This document shows positions 24,801-33,129 of a stretch of 64,000 nt of DNA, in pieces. The position numbers and the translations under genes are program-made. Under the pieces are notes generated by a model, which saw only the letters and a list, made by a program, of their open reading frames with translations, was not told the DNA's origin and made no database searches. The DNA lies in assembly GCF_001296045.1 (NCBI RefSeq), contig NZ_LJHS01000004.1:242794-306793 (forward strand), read 5' to 3'. Position 1 is the stretch's first letter. Each line of letters begins with the position of its first letter. This stretch comes from Rhizobium sp. AAP43. Its GTDB lineage: Bacteria > Pseudomonadota > Alphaproteobacteria > Rhizobiales > Rhizobiaceae.

Positions 24801-25583
24801 ATGCGCGGCGCTTTCATCTGGCATGAACTCATCACGCCGGACACATCTGCGGCCAAGGCATTTTACGCCACGCTGCTCGGCTGGGAGCCGAGCCCGATCA
24901 ACATGGGCCATTACACTTACACCACCATGGCTGTGCCGGGGTTTCCCTTTGGCGTGGCCGGCATCATGGGGCTGACCGACGAGATGAAAGGATGGGGTGT
25001 CCGGCCCCACTGGACAGGCTATATCGAGGTTGATGATGTCGATGCGATGGCGTGGGATTTTGAGGCGGAAGGTGGCGTGATCTGCCGTCCCCCCGCCGAT
25101 ATCCCAGGCGTCGCCCGTTTCGCCGTGGTGGCCGATCCCCAGGGCGCGATTGTCTGCATCATGGCCCCGGACAAGGAAGACAGGCAATCGGCCACATGGC
25201 CCGATCCCGGCAGCCCCGGCACGGTTGGCTGGAACGAGCTGATGGCCGGTGACTGGGCGGCCGTCTGGGATTTCTACGCAGCGCGCTTTGGCTGGGAAAA
25301 GGACATGGCGGTCGATATGGACGCCATGGGCATCTACCAGACCTTCAAATGCGGCAATCAAGCCATTGGCGGCATGATGACCAGACAGCCGGACATGCCC
25401 ATACCCATGACCCATTGGGCCTATTACTTCGTCGTCCCGGCAATCGATGCCGCCGCCGACAAGGTGAAGGCGCTGGGCGGCCAGGTCCTGATGGAGCCCC
25501 ACCCGGTCCCCGGCGGCGCCTGGATCGCCGCCTGCCAGGACCCGCAGGGTGCCTACTTCAATCTGACGGCTCAATCCCGCTAA
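24801..25583 (+). CDS. VOC family protein, two glyoxalase-fold domains, copy 2
   Basis: A 260-residue paralogue of the preceding gene starting at 24801 behind ACGGAGAG. Identical blocks such as 'KDMAVDMDAMGIYQTFK' and 'ACQDPQGAYFNLTA' show recent duplication, while the first domain has drifted ('NMGHYTYTTMAVPGFPFG'). The 114-bp gap between the copies contains no hairpin, so co-transcription is likely. It might have a different substrate from copy 1. Confidence 0.88.
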   Translation: MRGAFIWHELITPDTSAAKAFYATLLGWEPSPINMGHYTYTTMAVPGFPFGVAGIMGLTDEMKGWGVRPHWTGYIEVDDVDAMAWDFEAEGGVICRPPADIPGVARFAVVADPQGAIVCIMAPDKEDRQSATWPDPGSPGTVGWNELMAGDWAAVWDFYAARFGWEKDMAVDMDAMGIYQTFKCGNQAIGGMMTRQPDMPIPMTHWAYYFVVPAIDAAADKVKALGGQVLMEPHPVPGGAWIAACQDPQGAYFNLTAQSR

Positions 25584-25792
25584 GCCGGGACGCGGCGTTC
25601 AGTCACGCAGAAAGGCGCTGCCCGCGGAGTTGAGAGTCGGCATCCGTCCTGCACTGCGTTGATGTTGCATCAAGCGCAAGCCGGCGGTTCGCTCTTCGTC
25701 TCAACGATCAATCACGCTGCGTTATCGGTCATGATGGGGGGGAATGGGGGCCGAGCGCCCGATAGGGCCAGGGACAGGCGCATTCTATCGCC

Positions 25793-26047
25793 TCAGGCGG
25801 TCTTCGCCTTGGTCGCGCGCTTCTTCTTCGGGGCAGGGGCGTCCTGCGCTTCCAGCAATTCGCGTTCCAGCCGGAGCGCCTTCAGGGCTTCGGTCTTGCG
25901 AATGCGGGCCTTAGCTTCGGATTCGATGGTTTCGCGGGCAATGGCATCGGTCGCGGCAGCGCGTTCCTGCGGCGAAACCTTGGGTGTCTTCACCGGTGCC
26001 GGCGTCTCGGATGCGGGTTCGGCAGTCATGTCGTCTGTGTCGGTCAT
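25793..26047 (-). CDS. Small Ala/Lys/Glu-rich protein, unknown function
   Basis: An 84-residue low-complexity protein. The acidic N-terminus ('MTDTDDMTAEPASETPAPVK') is followed by a charged, probably helical stretch ('AAATDAIARETIESEAKARI') and a basic tail ('KKKRATKAKTA'). No domain is recognised, and it may be a nucleoid- or RNA-associated small protein. It lies downstream of rpsU on the same strand. Confidence 0.55.
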   Translation of the reverse strand: MTDTDDMTAEPASETPAPVKTPKVSPQERAAATDAIARETIESEAKARIRKTEALKALRLERELLEAQDAPAPKKKRATKAKTA

Positions 26048-26142
26048 GATATGCGCTTTCCCGGACGGGGCTTGTCAATGCGGGTTTCCCCGCAGGAGAC
26101 GTCCGCGCCGAAACGCGGACGAAAACTCTCTGAGCGGGCGGT

Positions 26143-26382
26143 TCAGCGCGCGGGGCGCACGGCGCGCTTCGGTGCCGGCAGCAGGCCTTCGCGCTGCATC
26201 TTCTTGCGCGCCAGCTTGCGATGACGGCGAACGGCTTCAGCCTTTTCGCGTACGCGCTTTTCGGAAGGCTTTTCAAAGGCGCTGCGGGCCTTCATTTCGC
26301 GAAACAGGCCTTCGCGCTGCATCTTCTTCTTGAGGACCCGGAGGGCCTGGTCGACATTGTTGTCGCGGACGAGTACTTGCAA
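26143..26382 (-). CDS. rpsU: Small ribosomal subunit protein bS21
   Basis: A 79-residue protein with the bS21 core '[30 protein letters not shown]' pattern and the longer basic C-terminus usual in Alphaproteobacteria ('[20 protein letters not shown]'). It is part of the 30S subunit near the anti-Shine-Dalgarno end of 16S rRNA. AAAGGAG lies upstream of the ATG on the minus strand. A cold-shock gene is upstream on the same strand. Confidence 0.93.
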   Translation of the reverse strand: MQVLVRDNNVDQALRVLKKKMQREGLFREMKARSAFEKPSEKRVREKAEAVRRHRKLARKKMQREGLLPAPKRAVRPAR

Positions 26383-26504
26383 GTCGTCTCCTTTCGGGTG
26401 TCAGCCTTGAACGGGCCGGACCCATGATGTGCTGTTGCGGAGAGGGTGGATGCGAAGAAACCGCGCCGCACCCGGCGAAACTCCCGAACGAGTCGGGACA
26501 AATG

Positions 26505-26530
26505 AAAAAGGCCGGGCAAGGCCCGACCTT
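26505..26530 (-). terminator. Intrinsic terminator of the cold-shock gene
   Basis: Read on the minus strand, AAGGTCGGGC pairs with GCCCGGCCTT (one G-T pair) over a 3-base loop and ends in a T tract. It lies 60 bp after the cold-shock stop codon. Confidence 0.8.
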
Positions 26531-26589
26531 CCCAAATCACTCAGCCCGTCGCGAAAGCACATGTGCCGTCGTCGGGCGAGAGACAGATA

Positions 26590-26799
26590 TCAAGCGGCGC
26601 GCAGGTTGTCGGCCGAGCTCTTGCCCGAACGCTTGTCCTGGACGATGTCGTAGGCGATCTTCTGGCCTTCGACGAGGTCACGCATGCCGGCGCGCTGAAC
26701 GGCCGAGATGTGAACGAAAACGTCGGCAGAGCCTTCATCCGGCTGAATGAAGCCAAAACCCTTGGTGCTGTTGAACCACTTTACGGTGCCTGTGTTCAT
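26590..26799 (-). CDS. Cold-shock protein, CspA family
   Basis: A 69-residue single cold-shock domain. RNP1 reads 'KGFGFIQPD' and RNP2 'DVFVHISAV', and '[16 protein letters not shown]' is the standard opening. It binds single-stranded RNA/DNA and acts as an RNA chaperone. AAGGAAATC precedes the ATG, and the upstream region is fairly long, as is common for Csp leaders. Confidence 0.95.
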   Translation of the reverse strand: MNTGTVKWFNSTKGFGFIQPDEGSADVFVHISAVQRAGMRDLVEGQKIAYDIVQDKRSGKSSADNLRAA

Positions 26800-26891
26800 A
26801 ACGATTTCCTTTCAATCGTTGGGCTTGCCGGCGAGACATTCGACCGGCCGTGTATCGTCGTTGAAGGAAATCTGTCGTACGCCAGAGGCGC

Positions 26892-27221
26892 TTAGGCAAA
26901 GTCGCTCGCAATCTTCGATGGGCGCAACATAATGAAGAGGCTAGGGATTGGCAAGGCTGCAGCTTTCGATTTTGCGAAAACAATGGCCTCTACCCCCGGA
27001 AAATAAGGGCCTGCGGAACGATAATCATCCGAATGGATGAGGTATGCGACCGTTTTTTGCTCATGCCCTATGATTCTGTCTACAGTCCTGGATTGTAGAA
27101 TCCGACGGCTAAGGGCCTTTCCTTGGGCGTTGAACCAAAAACAGTCCAGCACGACCCTGTCTGAATTGATAAGAAGGCGCGGTGCCGGGCGGCAAGGGGT
27201 CGCCGGGTCTGATACACTCAC
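26892..27221 (-). CDS. Hypothetical protein, possibly PilZ-like
   Basis: A 109-residue frame with a GTG start. 'RLLINSDRVVLDCFWFNAQG' weakly recalls the 'G-I-F-...-IDC-VRNLS' block of degenerate rhizobial PilZ proteins, but the R-xxx-R c-di-GMP motif is not clear. The base composition is lower in GC than neighbouring genes. It is the only plausible coding content in the 440-bp gap between the cold-shock gene and the next periplasmic protein. It could equally be non-coding. Confidence 0.35.
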   Translation of the reverse strand: MSVSDPATPCRPAPRLLINSDRVVLDCFWFNAQGKALSRRILQSRTVDRIIGHEQKTVAYLIHSDDYRSAGPYFPGVEAIVFAKSKAAALPIPSLFIMLRPSKIASDFA

Positions 27222-27242
27222 GCACGTTATGGGTTACCTCCG

Positions 27243-27734
27243 ATGAAATCGCTTCTCGCTGGCGTCGCTCTCCTGCTCGCTGCCACCTCTACATCTTTCG
27301 CTGCCAACTTCTCTTTCCCGCCGGATGCGCCGATCGCAACGGTCGATATCCCTGACAGCTGGCAGCCGTCCGAAACCGACTACGGCGTCGAGGGCACCTC
27401 TGCCGATGGCGGCACCTACATCTCCTTCGATGTCGGCGGCGAAGGCGATATGGATGCCATCATGACCCAGGTCTTCGCTTTCCTCGAAGAAAATGGCGTG
27501 GTGCCGGATCCAGCTAGCCAGAAGGAAACCAAGGACACGCTGAACGGCATGCCCTTCGAAACGCTCGACTGGAGCGGCACGGACAAGGACGGCCCGGTCT
27601 CGATCGGCGTCGGCTTCATCACGCTGTCGCCGGAACACGTCGCCATCGTCACCTACTGGGCCTCGAAGGAATCCGAAGCTGCCAACATGCCGGAAGTCGG
27701 CAAGATCCTGGCAACGATCAAGCCCGCCAAGTAA
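27243..27734 (+). CDS. Periplasmic protein, unknown function
   Basis: A 163-residue protein with a signal peptide ('MKSLLAGVALLLAATSTSFA'). The mature part is acidic, beta-rich and lacks cysteine. 'IDIPDSW'-like start and 'VSIGVGFITLSPEHVAIVTYW' suggest a small alpha/beta fold of the type annotated as histidine kinase-like or DUF-only in rhizobia. The gene has its own terminator, so it is monocistronic. No function is inferred. Confidence 0.75.
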   Translation: MKSLLAGVALLLAATSTSFAANFSFPPDAPIATVDIPDSWQPSETDYGVEGTSADGGTYISFDVGGEGDMDAIMTQVFAFLEENGVVPDPASQKETKDTLNGMPFETLDWSGTDKDGPVSIGVGFITLSPEHVAIVTYWASKESEAANMPEVGKILATIKPAK

Positions 27735-27785
27735 GGCGCGAGAGGCCGCTCGTCGGCTGAATTTCCGCTCGAAGTGACAATCGAG

Positions 27786-27818
27786 ACGCCCCGCGCCTGT
27801 TCAGGCCGGGGCGTTTTG
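27786..27818 (+). terminator. Intrinsic terminator
   Basis: A long stem: ACGCCCCG pairs with CGGGGCGT and, inside, GCCTG pairs with CAGGC around TT, with one bulged C. It ends in TTTT at 27814-27817 and lies 52 bp after the periplasmic protein gene. Confidence 0.8.
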
Positions 27819-28104
27819 CAAGTCAGAACAAGCGCCTGCCGGGGTAAGCCACCGCAGGCGAAAACGTCGCAGCCTGTGCCTTTGCGGAGTTCCATGGCGA
27901 CAAGCGCCTTGTGATCTGCTAGGGGAGGGCACCTGATGCCCCATGGGCCCGGGACGATTTCTCCCACCACGAAAGCCAGCCGACCATGACTATTGCTGAG
28001 GGCCTCTCCCTTGGAAGCCCTGCGTCTTGCGCCGCCCTCGCATCCAATTCCGCCGGCGCATGTGTGGTGCCGCTCATCCCCTCCCAAACCAGTGGAGCTG
28101 CCCG
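27819..28104. other. Intergenic region upstream of desaturase
   Basis: About 285 bp between the terminator and the desaturase start. I see no credible reading frame. It presumably carries the desaturase promoter and leader. No regulator is adjacent. Confidence 0.45.
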
Positions 28105-29157
28105 ATGAGCGCCGCCCTCGACTACCGCCCCGATGCACCGCTTGAAGACGAAACGCCGGATGCCAAGGCCTGGCTGAAGATCGTCAACGCCTATCGCAAG
28201 CCTGATCTCAAGCGCTCGAGCTTCGAACTTGCGGTCACGATCGTGCCCTTCATCCTGCTTTGGGCCGGCGCCTGGGCAAGCTGGCACTTCGCCTTCTGGC
28301 CGGGTCTGGCGCTGACAATTCCGGCGGCAGCCTTCCTGCTGCGCCTGTTCATCATCCAGCATGATTGCGGCCATGGCGCCTTCTTCGCTCGCCGCTCGGT
28401 GGATGACTGGACGGGCCGCGTGCTCGGCGTTCTCACCTTCACCCCGTATGATTACTGGCGCCGGGCGCATGCCGAACATCACGCCACTGCCGGCAATCTC
28501 GAAGAGCGCGGCGTCGGTGACATCACCACGCTGACGGTCGCCGAATATCAGGCCCTTTCGCGTCTCGGCCGCATCGGCTATCGCCTCTATCGCAATCCGG
28601 TCGTGCTCTTTGTTATTGGCCCTGCCTGGGTGTTCCTGCTGAAGCAGCGCCTGCCGATCGGCATGATGAAGGACGGCGCTCTCCCCTGGGTCTCGACCAT
28701 GGCGACCAATCTCGGCATGCTGGTTTTTGCCGCCGTGATGATCTGGGCCGTCGGCCTTGGCGGCTTCCTCGCCGTCCATCTGCCCATCGTGCTCCTCGCC
28801 GGTGCCGCCGGTATCTGGCTCTTCTATGTCCAGCACCAGTTTGAGGATACGCATTGGTCGGCGCCGCCGGAATGGCAGTTCCAGCATGCAGCGCTCCACG
28901 GCGCCTCCCACTACGATCTGCCCTGGGGCCTGCGCTGGCTGACCGGCCATATCGGCGTCCACCATGTGCATCACCTGTCGAGCAAGATCCCCTTCTACCG
29001 TCTGCCGGAAGTCCTGCGCGATCACCCGGAGCTGAAGACCATCAGCCGCATCACGCTAAAGGAAAGCTTCGCCTGCGTGAAGCTGGTTCTCTGGGATGAG
29101 GCTCGCGGCCGCCTCGTATCCTTCCGCGAGGCCCGGCGCATGGCGGTGGTTGCCTGA
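28105..29157 (+). CDS. Membrane fatty acid desaturase
   Basis: About 350 residues from the ATG at 28105, since the frame upstream is not coding in style. The three histidine boxes that hold the di-iron centre are present: 'HDCGHG', 'HAEHHA' and 'HHVHHL'. Four hydrophobic helices lie in two pairs between them. This fits the acyl-lipid desaturase family of rhizobia, which introduces double bonds into membrane lipid acyl chains. The regiospecificity (delta-9 or omega-6-like) cannot be decided by eye. Confidence 0.92.
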   Translation: MSAALDYRPDAPLEDETPDAKAWLKIVNAYRKPDLKRSSFELAVTIVPFILLWAGAWASWHFAFWPGLALTIPAAAFLLRLFIIQHDCGHGAFFARRSVDDWTGRVLGVLTFTPYDYWRRAHAEHHATAGNLEERGVGDITTLTVAEYQALSRLGRIGYRLYRNPVVLFVIGPAWVFLLKQRLPIGMMKDGALPWVSTMATNLGMLVFAAVMIWAVGLGGFLAVHLPIVLLAGAAGIWLFYVQHQFEDTHWSAPPEWQFQHAALHGASHYDLPWGLRWLTGHIGVHHVHHLSSKIPFYRLPEVLRDHPELKTISRITLKESFACVKLVLWDEARGRLVSFREARRMAVVA

Positions 29158-29161
29158 GCCT

Positions 29162-30004
29162 TCAGCTTTGACCAAGCGACGAAAGATGTGCGGCCATGCT
29201 GAGGGCCGCGTCAGACGGCCCGGATTTTCCGGGCCGTTTTTCCATCACCGCATAGCGGATCTCGCCAAGATCCGGCAATCCGCCGTCGATGAGGGGGCGC
29301 AGCCCCATGCCGACCTCTGTCCGGCAGGCAATGCCAAGACCGGCTGCAACGGAAGCCTTTACCCCATCAAGGCTCGGCGTCACCAGCGACAGCCGCCATG
29401 GCCGTCCCGCCGCATCAAGCGCACGGGTGGCCGCGGCAAGAAACGGGCAGGGCGGCGTGATGCTGACCAGCGGCACCACCTCATCGTCAAGCAGGTGTCT
29501 TTCCCCGAACCAGGCCATCGGCAAGATCGTGCCCCCGCTGCCGACGCTTCCCAATTCACTGACGCAGACCGCCGTATCGATCCGGTCCTCGCTCATCGCC
29601 TGCAGCAATTCGCTGGTGCTGCCGATGACGATGGAAAACTGGGCAGCGCTGTCTGCTTTTCGGAGATCTTCCAGCACCGGCCTCAAGACTAGCGCGACAA
29701 AATCCTGCACAACGCCAAGCCGCAGCGGTGGGCGTGAGACCGCCGCCAGTTCCGCCCTCGCCGCATCGATCCGCGCCAGGATCGCCCGGCTATGTGCAAG
29801 CAGCCAACTCCCCGTGCCGTTGAGCTTAAGCGCCCTGCCATCCCTGTCGAACAGCGGCTGCCCAATAATGTCTTCCAGCCGCTGCATCTGCAGGCTGAGC
29901 GCCGATTCGCTGCGGTTCACCCGTGCAGCCGCCGCCGCCAGCGATCCGCAATCGGCAACGGCCACGAAGCTGCGCAGCAGGGGGGACGGCAAATCGACAA
30001 TCAT
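29162..30004 (-). CDS. LysR-family transcriptional regulator
   Basis: A 280-residue LysR protein. The helix-turn-helix spans about residues 5-65 ('LRSFVAVADCGSLAAAAARV', 'SESALSLQMQRLEDIIGQPL'), followed by an effector domain. It is divergent from a tautomerase-like gene and likely controls it. The effector cannot be predicted, and the end is almost touching the desaturase gene on the other strand. Confidence 0.88.
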   Translation of the reverse strand: MIVDLPSPLLRSFVAVADCGSLAAAAARVNRSESALSLQMQRLEDIIGQPLFDRDGRALKLNGTGSWLLAHSRAILARIDAARAELAAVSRPPLRLGVVQDFVALVLRPVLEDLRKADSAAQFSIVIGSTSELLQAMSEDRIDTAVCVSELGSVGSGGTILPMAWFGERHLLDDEVVPLVSITPPCPFLAAATRALDAAGRPWRLSLVTPSLDGVKASVAAGLGIACRTEVGMGLRPLIDGGLPDLGEIRYAVMEKRPGKSGPSDAALSMAAHLSSLGQS

Positions 30005-30031
30005 GAGCTTTCCTCAAGTCAGACCTCGTAT

Positions 30032-30047
30032 AAGCGCGATATCGCTT
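30032..30047. promoter_or_regulatory. Palindrome between LysR and tautomerase genes
   Basis: AAGC at 30032-30035 and GCTT at 30044-30047 flank the perfect palindrome GCGATATCGC (30036-30045). It lies 28 bp upstream of the LysR start and 50 bp before the tautomerase gene. It is a candidate LysR box. Confidence 0.45.
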
Positions 30048-30097
30048 CAGTTTAACGCGATTATCCTGCCTCCGTCACGTCCCGATGGAGAAAAACA

Positions 30098-30475
30098 ATG
30101 CCCTTTGCCCGCCTGACCTACCGCCCGCACCGCCCCGACCGCGAAGACCATCTCGCCCAGGCCCTGACCGAGCTCATCGCCCGAGACCTAACCAAGCGCC
30201 ACGACCTCACTTCGGTTCTGATCGAGGCCACGCCATCAAGCCGCTGGTCAATCGGCGGCGAGCAGCCGGATGCGGCCGCTCATCTCGAGGTTTTCGTCAC
30301 AGCAGGGACAAACTCCCTTGAGGAAAAGAGGGTGTTTCTGCAAAACGCCATGACGCTCCTGCGCGCCGAATGGCCGGAGCTCCATGCCGCAACCTATGTC
30401 GTGGTGCATGAGCTTCCCTCGACCGATTGGGGTTATGACGGCTTGAGCCAGGCAGACCGCGCCGCCACCCGATAA
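30098..30475 (+). CDS. Tautomerase family protein (4-oxalocrotonate type)
   Basis: A 125-residue protein that begins Met-Pro, so processing exposes the catalytic Pro1 of the tautomerase superfamily. The order of strands ('PFARLTYRP', 'SVLIEATPSSRWSIGGE', 'HLEVFVTAGTNSLEEKRVF') and length fit a fused two-unit tautomerase. The substrate is unknown. It is divergent from a LysR regulator. Confidence 0.8.
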   Translation: MPFARLTYRPHRPDREDHLAQALTELIARDLTKRHDLTSVLIEATPSSRWSIGGEQPDAAAHLEVFVTAGTNSLEEKRVFLQNAMTLLRAEWPELHAATYVVVHELPSTDWGYDGLSQADRAATR

Positions 30476-30508
30476 CGGGAATCTCGGGCCAGACTGCTGA
30501 AGCTTCGT

Positions 30509-31213
30509 TCAGGCACTTCCCGCGCTCTGCCCGGACCTATCCCACCCCGCCACCCAGAGCTTGCGTAACCGGTCGCCCTCCCGACGAAAATGTTTGCCCG
30601 TTGCCCGGCAGGCGCTCACGCGGTCGGCCCGGAAATTGCGGATGCCGTCGCGCAATTCGCACCAGCCGACGATCACGGCGGTCTCGGCATAATAGATCAC
30701 CGCAATCGGCCGGATCTGCCGCGTCGTCGCCTCGCCCTTCTCGCTCACATAGTCGATCTCGAGCTTCTCCTCGTCGCGGATGGCGCGGCGGATCATCGAA
30801 AAGTCGATGGCCTCTGGCGGTTCCGCCACGCGGCCCCAGGCATAGAGCGCGCGCGAGACGATCGCCTCCTTGAGCGGGGCGGGCAGGGCGGCTGCGATCT
30901 TGTCGAGCACGCGGGCAGATGCCTCGCGCAGCTCGCGGTCTGCCGTGCGCTTGGTCAGCGCCATGCCCAGCACGATGGCCTCCGTCTCCTCCGGCGTAAA
31001 CATCAGCGGCGGCAGGTGAAAGCCGGGGCGCAGAATATAGCCGATGCCGCGCTCGCCCTCGATCGGCACGCGCATGCCCTGAAGGGCGGCGATATCGCGG
31101 TAGATCGACCGCTCGCTCACTTCCAACTTTTTCGAGATCTCAAGCGCCGTTATCGGGTGGGCAGCCAGCCGCAAAATTTGGATGATCTCGAACAGCCGGG
31201 ACGCCTTGCGCAT
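30509..31213 (-). CDS. YafY-type regulator (HTH plus WYL domain)
   Basis: About 234 residues from the ATG at 31213. An N-terminal winged helix ('SRLFEIIQILRLAAHPITAL', 'LEVSERSIYRDIAALQGMRV') is followed by a WYL domain ('LEIDYVSEKGEATTRQIRPIAVIYY', 'VGWCELRDGIRNFRADRV'). This subfamily often sits divergent to small transport or metabolism genes, here a LysE-type exporter. A 10-bp inverted repeat separates them. Confidence 0.9.
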   Translation of the reverse strand: MRKASRLFEIIQILRLAAHPITALEISKKLEVSERSIYRDIAALQGMRVPIEGERGIGYILRPGFHLPPLMFTPEETEAIVLGMALTKRTADRELREASARVLDKIAAALPAPLKEAIVSRALYAWGRVAEPPEAIDFSMIRRAIRDEEKLEIDYVSEKGEATTRQIRPIAVIYYAETAVIVGWCELRDGIRNFRADRVSACRATGKHFRREGDRLRKLWVAGWDRSGQSAGSA

Positions 31214-31227
31214 GGATGATCCCCATC

Positions 31228-31253
31228 GCTCCTGACACAACTCTGTCAGGAGC
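31228..31253. promoter_or_regulatory. YafY operator candidate
   Basis: GCTCCTGACA (31228-31237) and TGTCAGGAGC (31244-31253) form a perfect 10-bp inverted repeat around 6 bases. It is placed between the YafY start and the divergent LysE gene. TGACA/TGTCA arms match the style of known sites of related YafY/WYL regulators. Confidence 0.7.
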
Positions 31254-31334
31254 CCTTGTGTAAAGCATCCGCAACTCATTGAAAACAGCTGATTGCCCGC
31301 TGCAGATTTCAGCATCTGAGGAGAACATACTGAC

Positions 31335-31970
31335 ATGAGCTATGCCGAAAACCTCTGGCTTTTTACGCTTCTGCTCGCTGGCATCATCGTTGTGCCCGGC
31401 ATGGACATGATCTTCGTGGTCGCCAATGGGCTGACCGGCGGCCGCCGCGCCGGCATGGCCGCCACCTCCGGCATCATGCTCGGCGGCGCCTTCCACACGC
31501 TCTTCGGCACCGTCGCCGTCACGGCCTTGTCGACCCTCGTTCCGCAGCTTGCCGCCCCCATGCTGGTCATCGGTGCTGGCTACATGCTCTGGATCGGCTA
31601 TACGCTGGCCAAAAGCGCCATCGTCATCGACGGCATCGAGGCCTCCAAGCTGCACCGCACGACCCGCATCTTCACCCAAGGCCTCATCACCTGCCTCCTC
31701 AACCCGAAAGCTTGGGCTTTCATCCTCGCCGTCTACCCGCAATTCATGCGCCCCGAATACGGCCCCTTCTGGCGCCAGGCGCTGTTGATGGGCGCACTCA
31801 CTTTGCTGCTGCAAGCCCTGATCTATGGCGGACTGGCCTTTGCCGCCGCCAAGGGCAGGGATGCCCTGGTCTCCAAGCCTCAGATCACAATCTGGATCGG
31901 CCGCGCCGCCGGTTGGCTGCTGATGGCGGTGGCAGCCCTGATGCTGGTGGAGGGGTGGAGCAGTTGGTGA
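31335..31970 (+). CDS. LysE/RhtB-family exporter
   Basis: A 211-residue inner-membrane protein with six predicted helices. 'FTLLLAGIIVVPGMDMIFVV' and 'GITHGRRAGMAATSGIMLGG'-like text at the N-terminus are family hallmarks, as is 'FTQGLITCLLNPKAWAFILA' in the middle. It exports an amino acid or related small compound using the proton gradient. Regulated probably by the divergent YafY-type gene. Confidence 0.88.
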   Translation: MSYAENLWLFTLLLAGIIVVPGMDMIFVVANGLTGGRRAGMAATSGIMLGGAFHTLFGTVAVTALSTLVPQLAAPMLVIGAGYMLWIGYTLAKSAIVIDGIEASKLHRTTRIFTQGLITCLLNPKAWAFILAVYPQFMRPEYGPFWRQALLMGALTLLLQALIYGGLAFAAAKGRDALVSKPQITIWIGRAAGWLLMAVAALMLVEGWSSW

Positions 31971-31985
31971 TGTCTTGCGGGTGGA

Positions 31986-32453
31986 TCAGCCCCGCAACTG
32001 CTTTTCCATGAAGAGGCTGAGCGGGTCGGGTTTGTAGTTGCCGAAAGCCGGGATCTCGGCATAGCCCGCCTTGCGATAGAGGCCGATGGCCTCCGGCTGG
32101 CGGATCCCGGTTTCCAGCCGGAGGATCAAGAGGCCTCGCCGCACCGCTTCGTCTTCGAGTGTCTGGAGCAATTGTCCGCCCAGCTTAATCCCACGAGCGG
32201 CCTCATCCACGAACATCCGCTTAATCTCGCCGCTGCCGTCGGCATGCCCGACAAGGGCAGCACAGCCAAGGATTGCCTCGCCAGAGCGCGCGACGAAGAA
32301 GGAGGCATCAGCCTCTTCCAACTCGTCGAGCGAAACCATGTGGTTGCTTTCGCTTGGATAGAGCGAGGCCGCATAAGCATTTGACCGCTCAAGCAGCCGG
32401 ATGACGCCCGTCTGGCGCGGCGGCTCGCGGGCAATCACAAGCTCGTCCTGCAT
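31986..32453 (-). CDS. GNAT-family N-acetyltransferase
   Basis: A 155-residue GNAT protein. 'EIKRMFVDEAARGIKLGGQLLQTLEDEA' is the acetyl-CoA binding loop and following helix, and 'LRLETGIRQPEAIGLYRKAGYAEIP' is the family C-terminal motif. The substrate is unknown, but proteins of this close type are often annotated as acetyltransferases of small amines or amino acids. It is tail to tail with the LysE gene. Confidence 0.88.
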   Translation of the reverse strand: MQDELVIAREPPRQTGVIRLLERSNAYAASLYPSESNHMVSLDELEEADASFFVARSGEAILGCAALVGHADGSGEIKRMFVDEAARGIKLGGQLLQTLEDEAVRRGLLILRLETGIRQPEAIGLYRKAGYAEIPAFGNYKPDPLSLFMEKQLRG

Positions 32454-32502
32454 AGATCCCCCTTGTCGAAAGAGGGGGTGGATGCCGGACGCGCAACGGC
32501 CC

Positions 32503-32814
32503 TCACAAGCCCACCGCCTTGCGCAGCGCCTCGTTCATCCGCGATTGCCAGCCTTCGCCACTCGCCTTGAACCGGGCAATGACCTCGGCATCGAGCCTTA
32601 TGCTGATCGCCTGTTTCGGGGTCTCAGATTTCGGCCGCCCGGCCAGCTTGCGGTCGATGGCGGTGGCAAGATCGGGAAACACCTCACGGAAGGGGCGCAA
32701 GTCCGCGATCTCCTCTTCGGTGAGTTCAGGGTTGTCGGACACCTCGTCCCAATCGGCACGCGTATAGCCTCGCCCTTCACGGAAACCATCGGATACTGGC
32801 TTGGTCTTCTTCAT
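32503..32814 (-). CDS. brnA: BrnA-type antitoxin
   Basis: A 103-residue protein. The C-terminal half is a ribbon-helix-helix ('KQAISIRLDAEVIARFKASG', 'WQSRMNEALRKAVGL'). The N-terminal 60 residues are acidic and probably wrap the toxin. It overlaps the toxin gene by 4 bp (ATGA), as is normal for BrnTA, where the toxin gene comes first. Confidence 0.9.
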   Translation of the reverse strand: MKKTKPVSDGFREGRGYTRADWDEVSDNPELTEEEIADLRPFREVFPDLATAIDRKLAGRPKSETPKQAISIRLDAEVIARFKASGEGWQSRMNEALRKAVGL

Positions 32815-33059
32815 CGCAATTCCCTCCTTTCGGCAGGATTGGCCGGTCGCATGGATATCACCGAAAGACCCTCAAGGCCGAGCCTCACGAAAATGACGAC
32901 AATAGTGCCGTCAGCAAGCTGTCCGATCGCCTGCAATCGATGGCCTTTGGCGGGGCGAATGAGGGCGCGCTCAAAGAATTCCAGCGACAGCGCGGCAAAA
33001 TCAAGCCCGTGTTTATCGATATTGGCCAGCCGCTTCGGCTCATCCCAGACGATGATCAT
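32811..33059 (-). CDS. brnT: BrnT-type toxin
   Basis: An 82-residue protein with the BrnT opening 'VWDEPKRLANIDKHGLDFAA' and the conserved 'RLQAIGQLADGTIVVIFVRL' and 'ISMRPANPAERRE' segments. BrnT is a RelE-fold ribonuclease that blocks translation. The catalytic Arg residues near the C-terminus are kept, so the toxin is probably functional. Confidence 0.92.
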   Translation of the reverse strand: MIIVWDEPKRLANIDKHGLDFAALSLEFFERALIRPAKGHRLQAIGQLADGTIVVIFVRLGLEGLSVISMRPANPAERRELR

Positions 33060-33063
33060 AGTT

Positions 33064-33084
33064 TATGTGTATACGGAAATTCCG
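33064..33084. promoter_or_regulatory. BrnTA operator region
   Basis: Just upstream of brnT, GTGTATAC at 33067-33074 abuts CGGAAATTCCG at 33074-33084, an 11-bp odd palindrome. BrnA is known to autoregulate its operon, and the position is right for it. Confidence 0.5.
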
Positions 33085-33129
33085 CAAGCCGGCATCCTGC
33101 CTTTTGAGGGGCGGGCTATCGCCGGTCGC

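Noticed and set aside
26100..26121. CGTCCGCG/CGCGGACG hairpin behind rpsU as a terminator
   Set aside because: No T tract in the direction of rpsU transcription; the stem alone is not enough.
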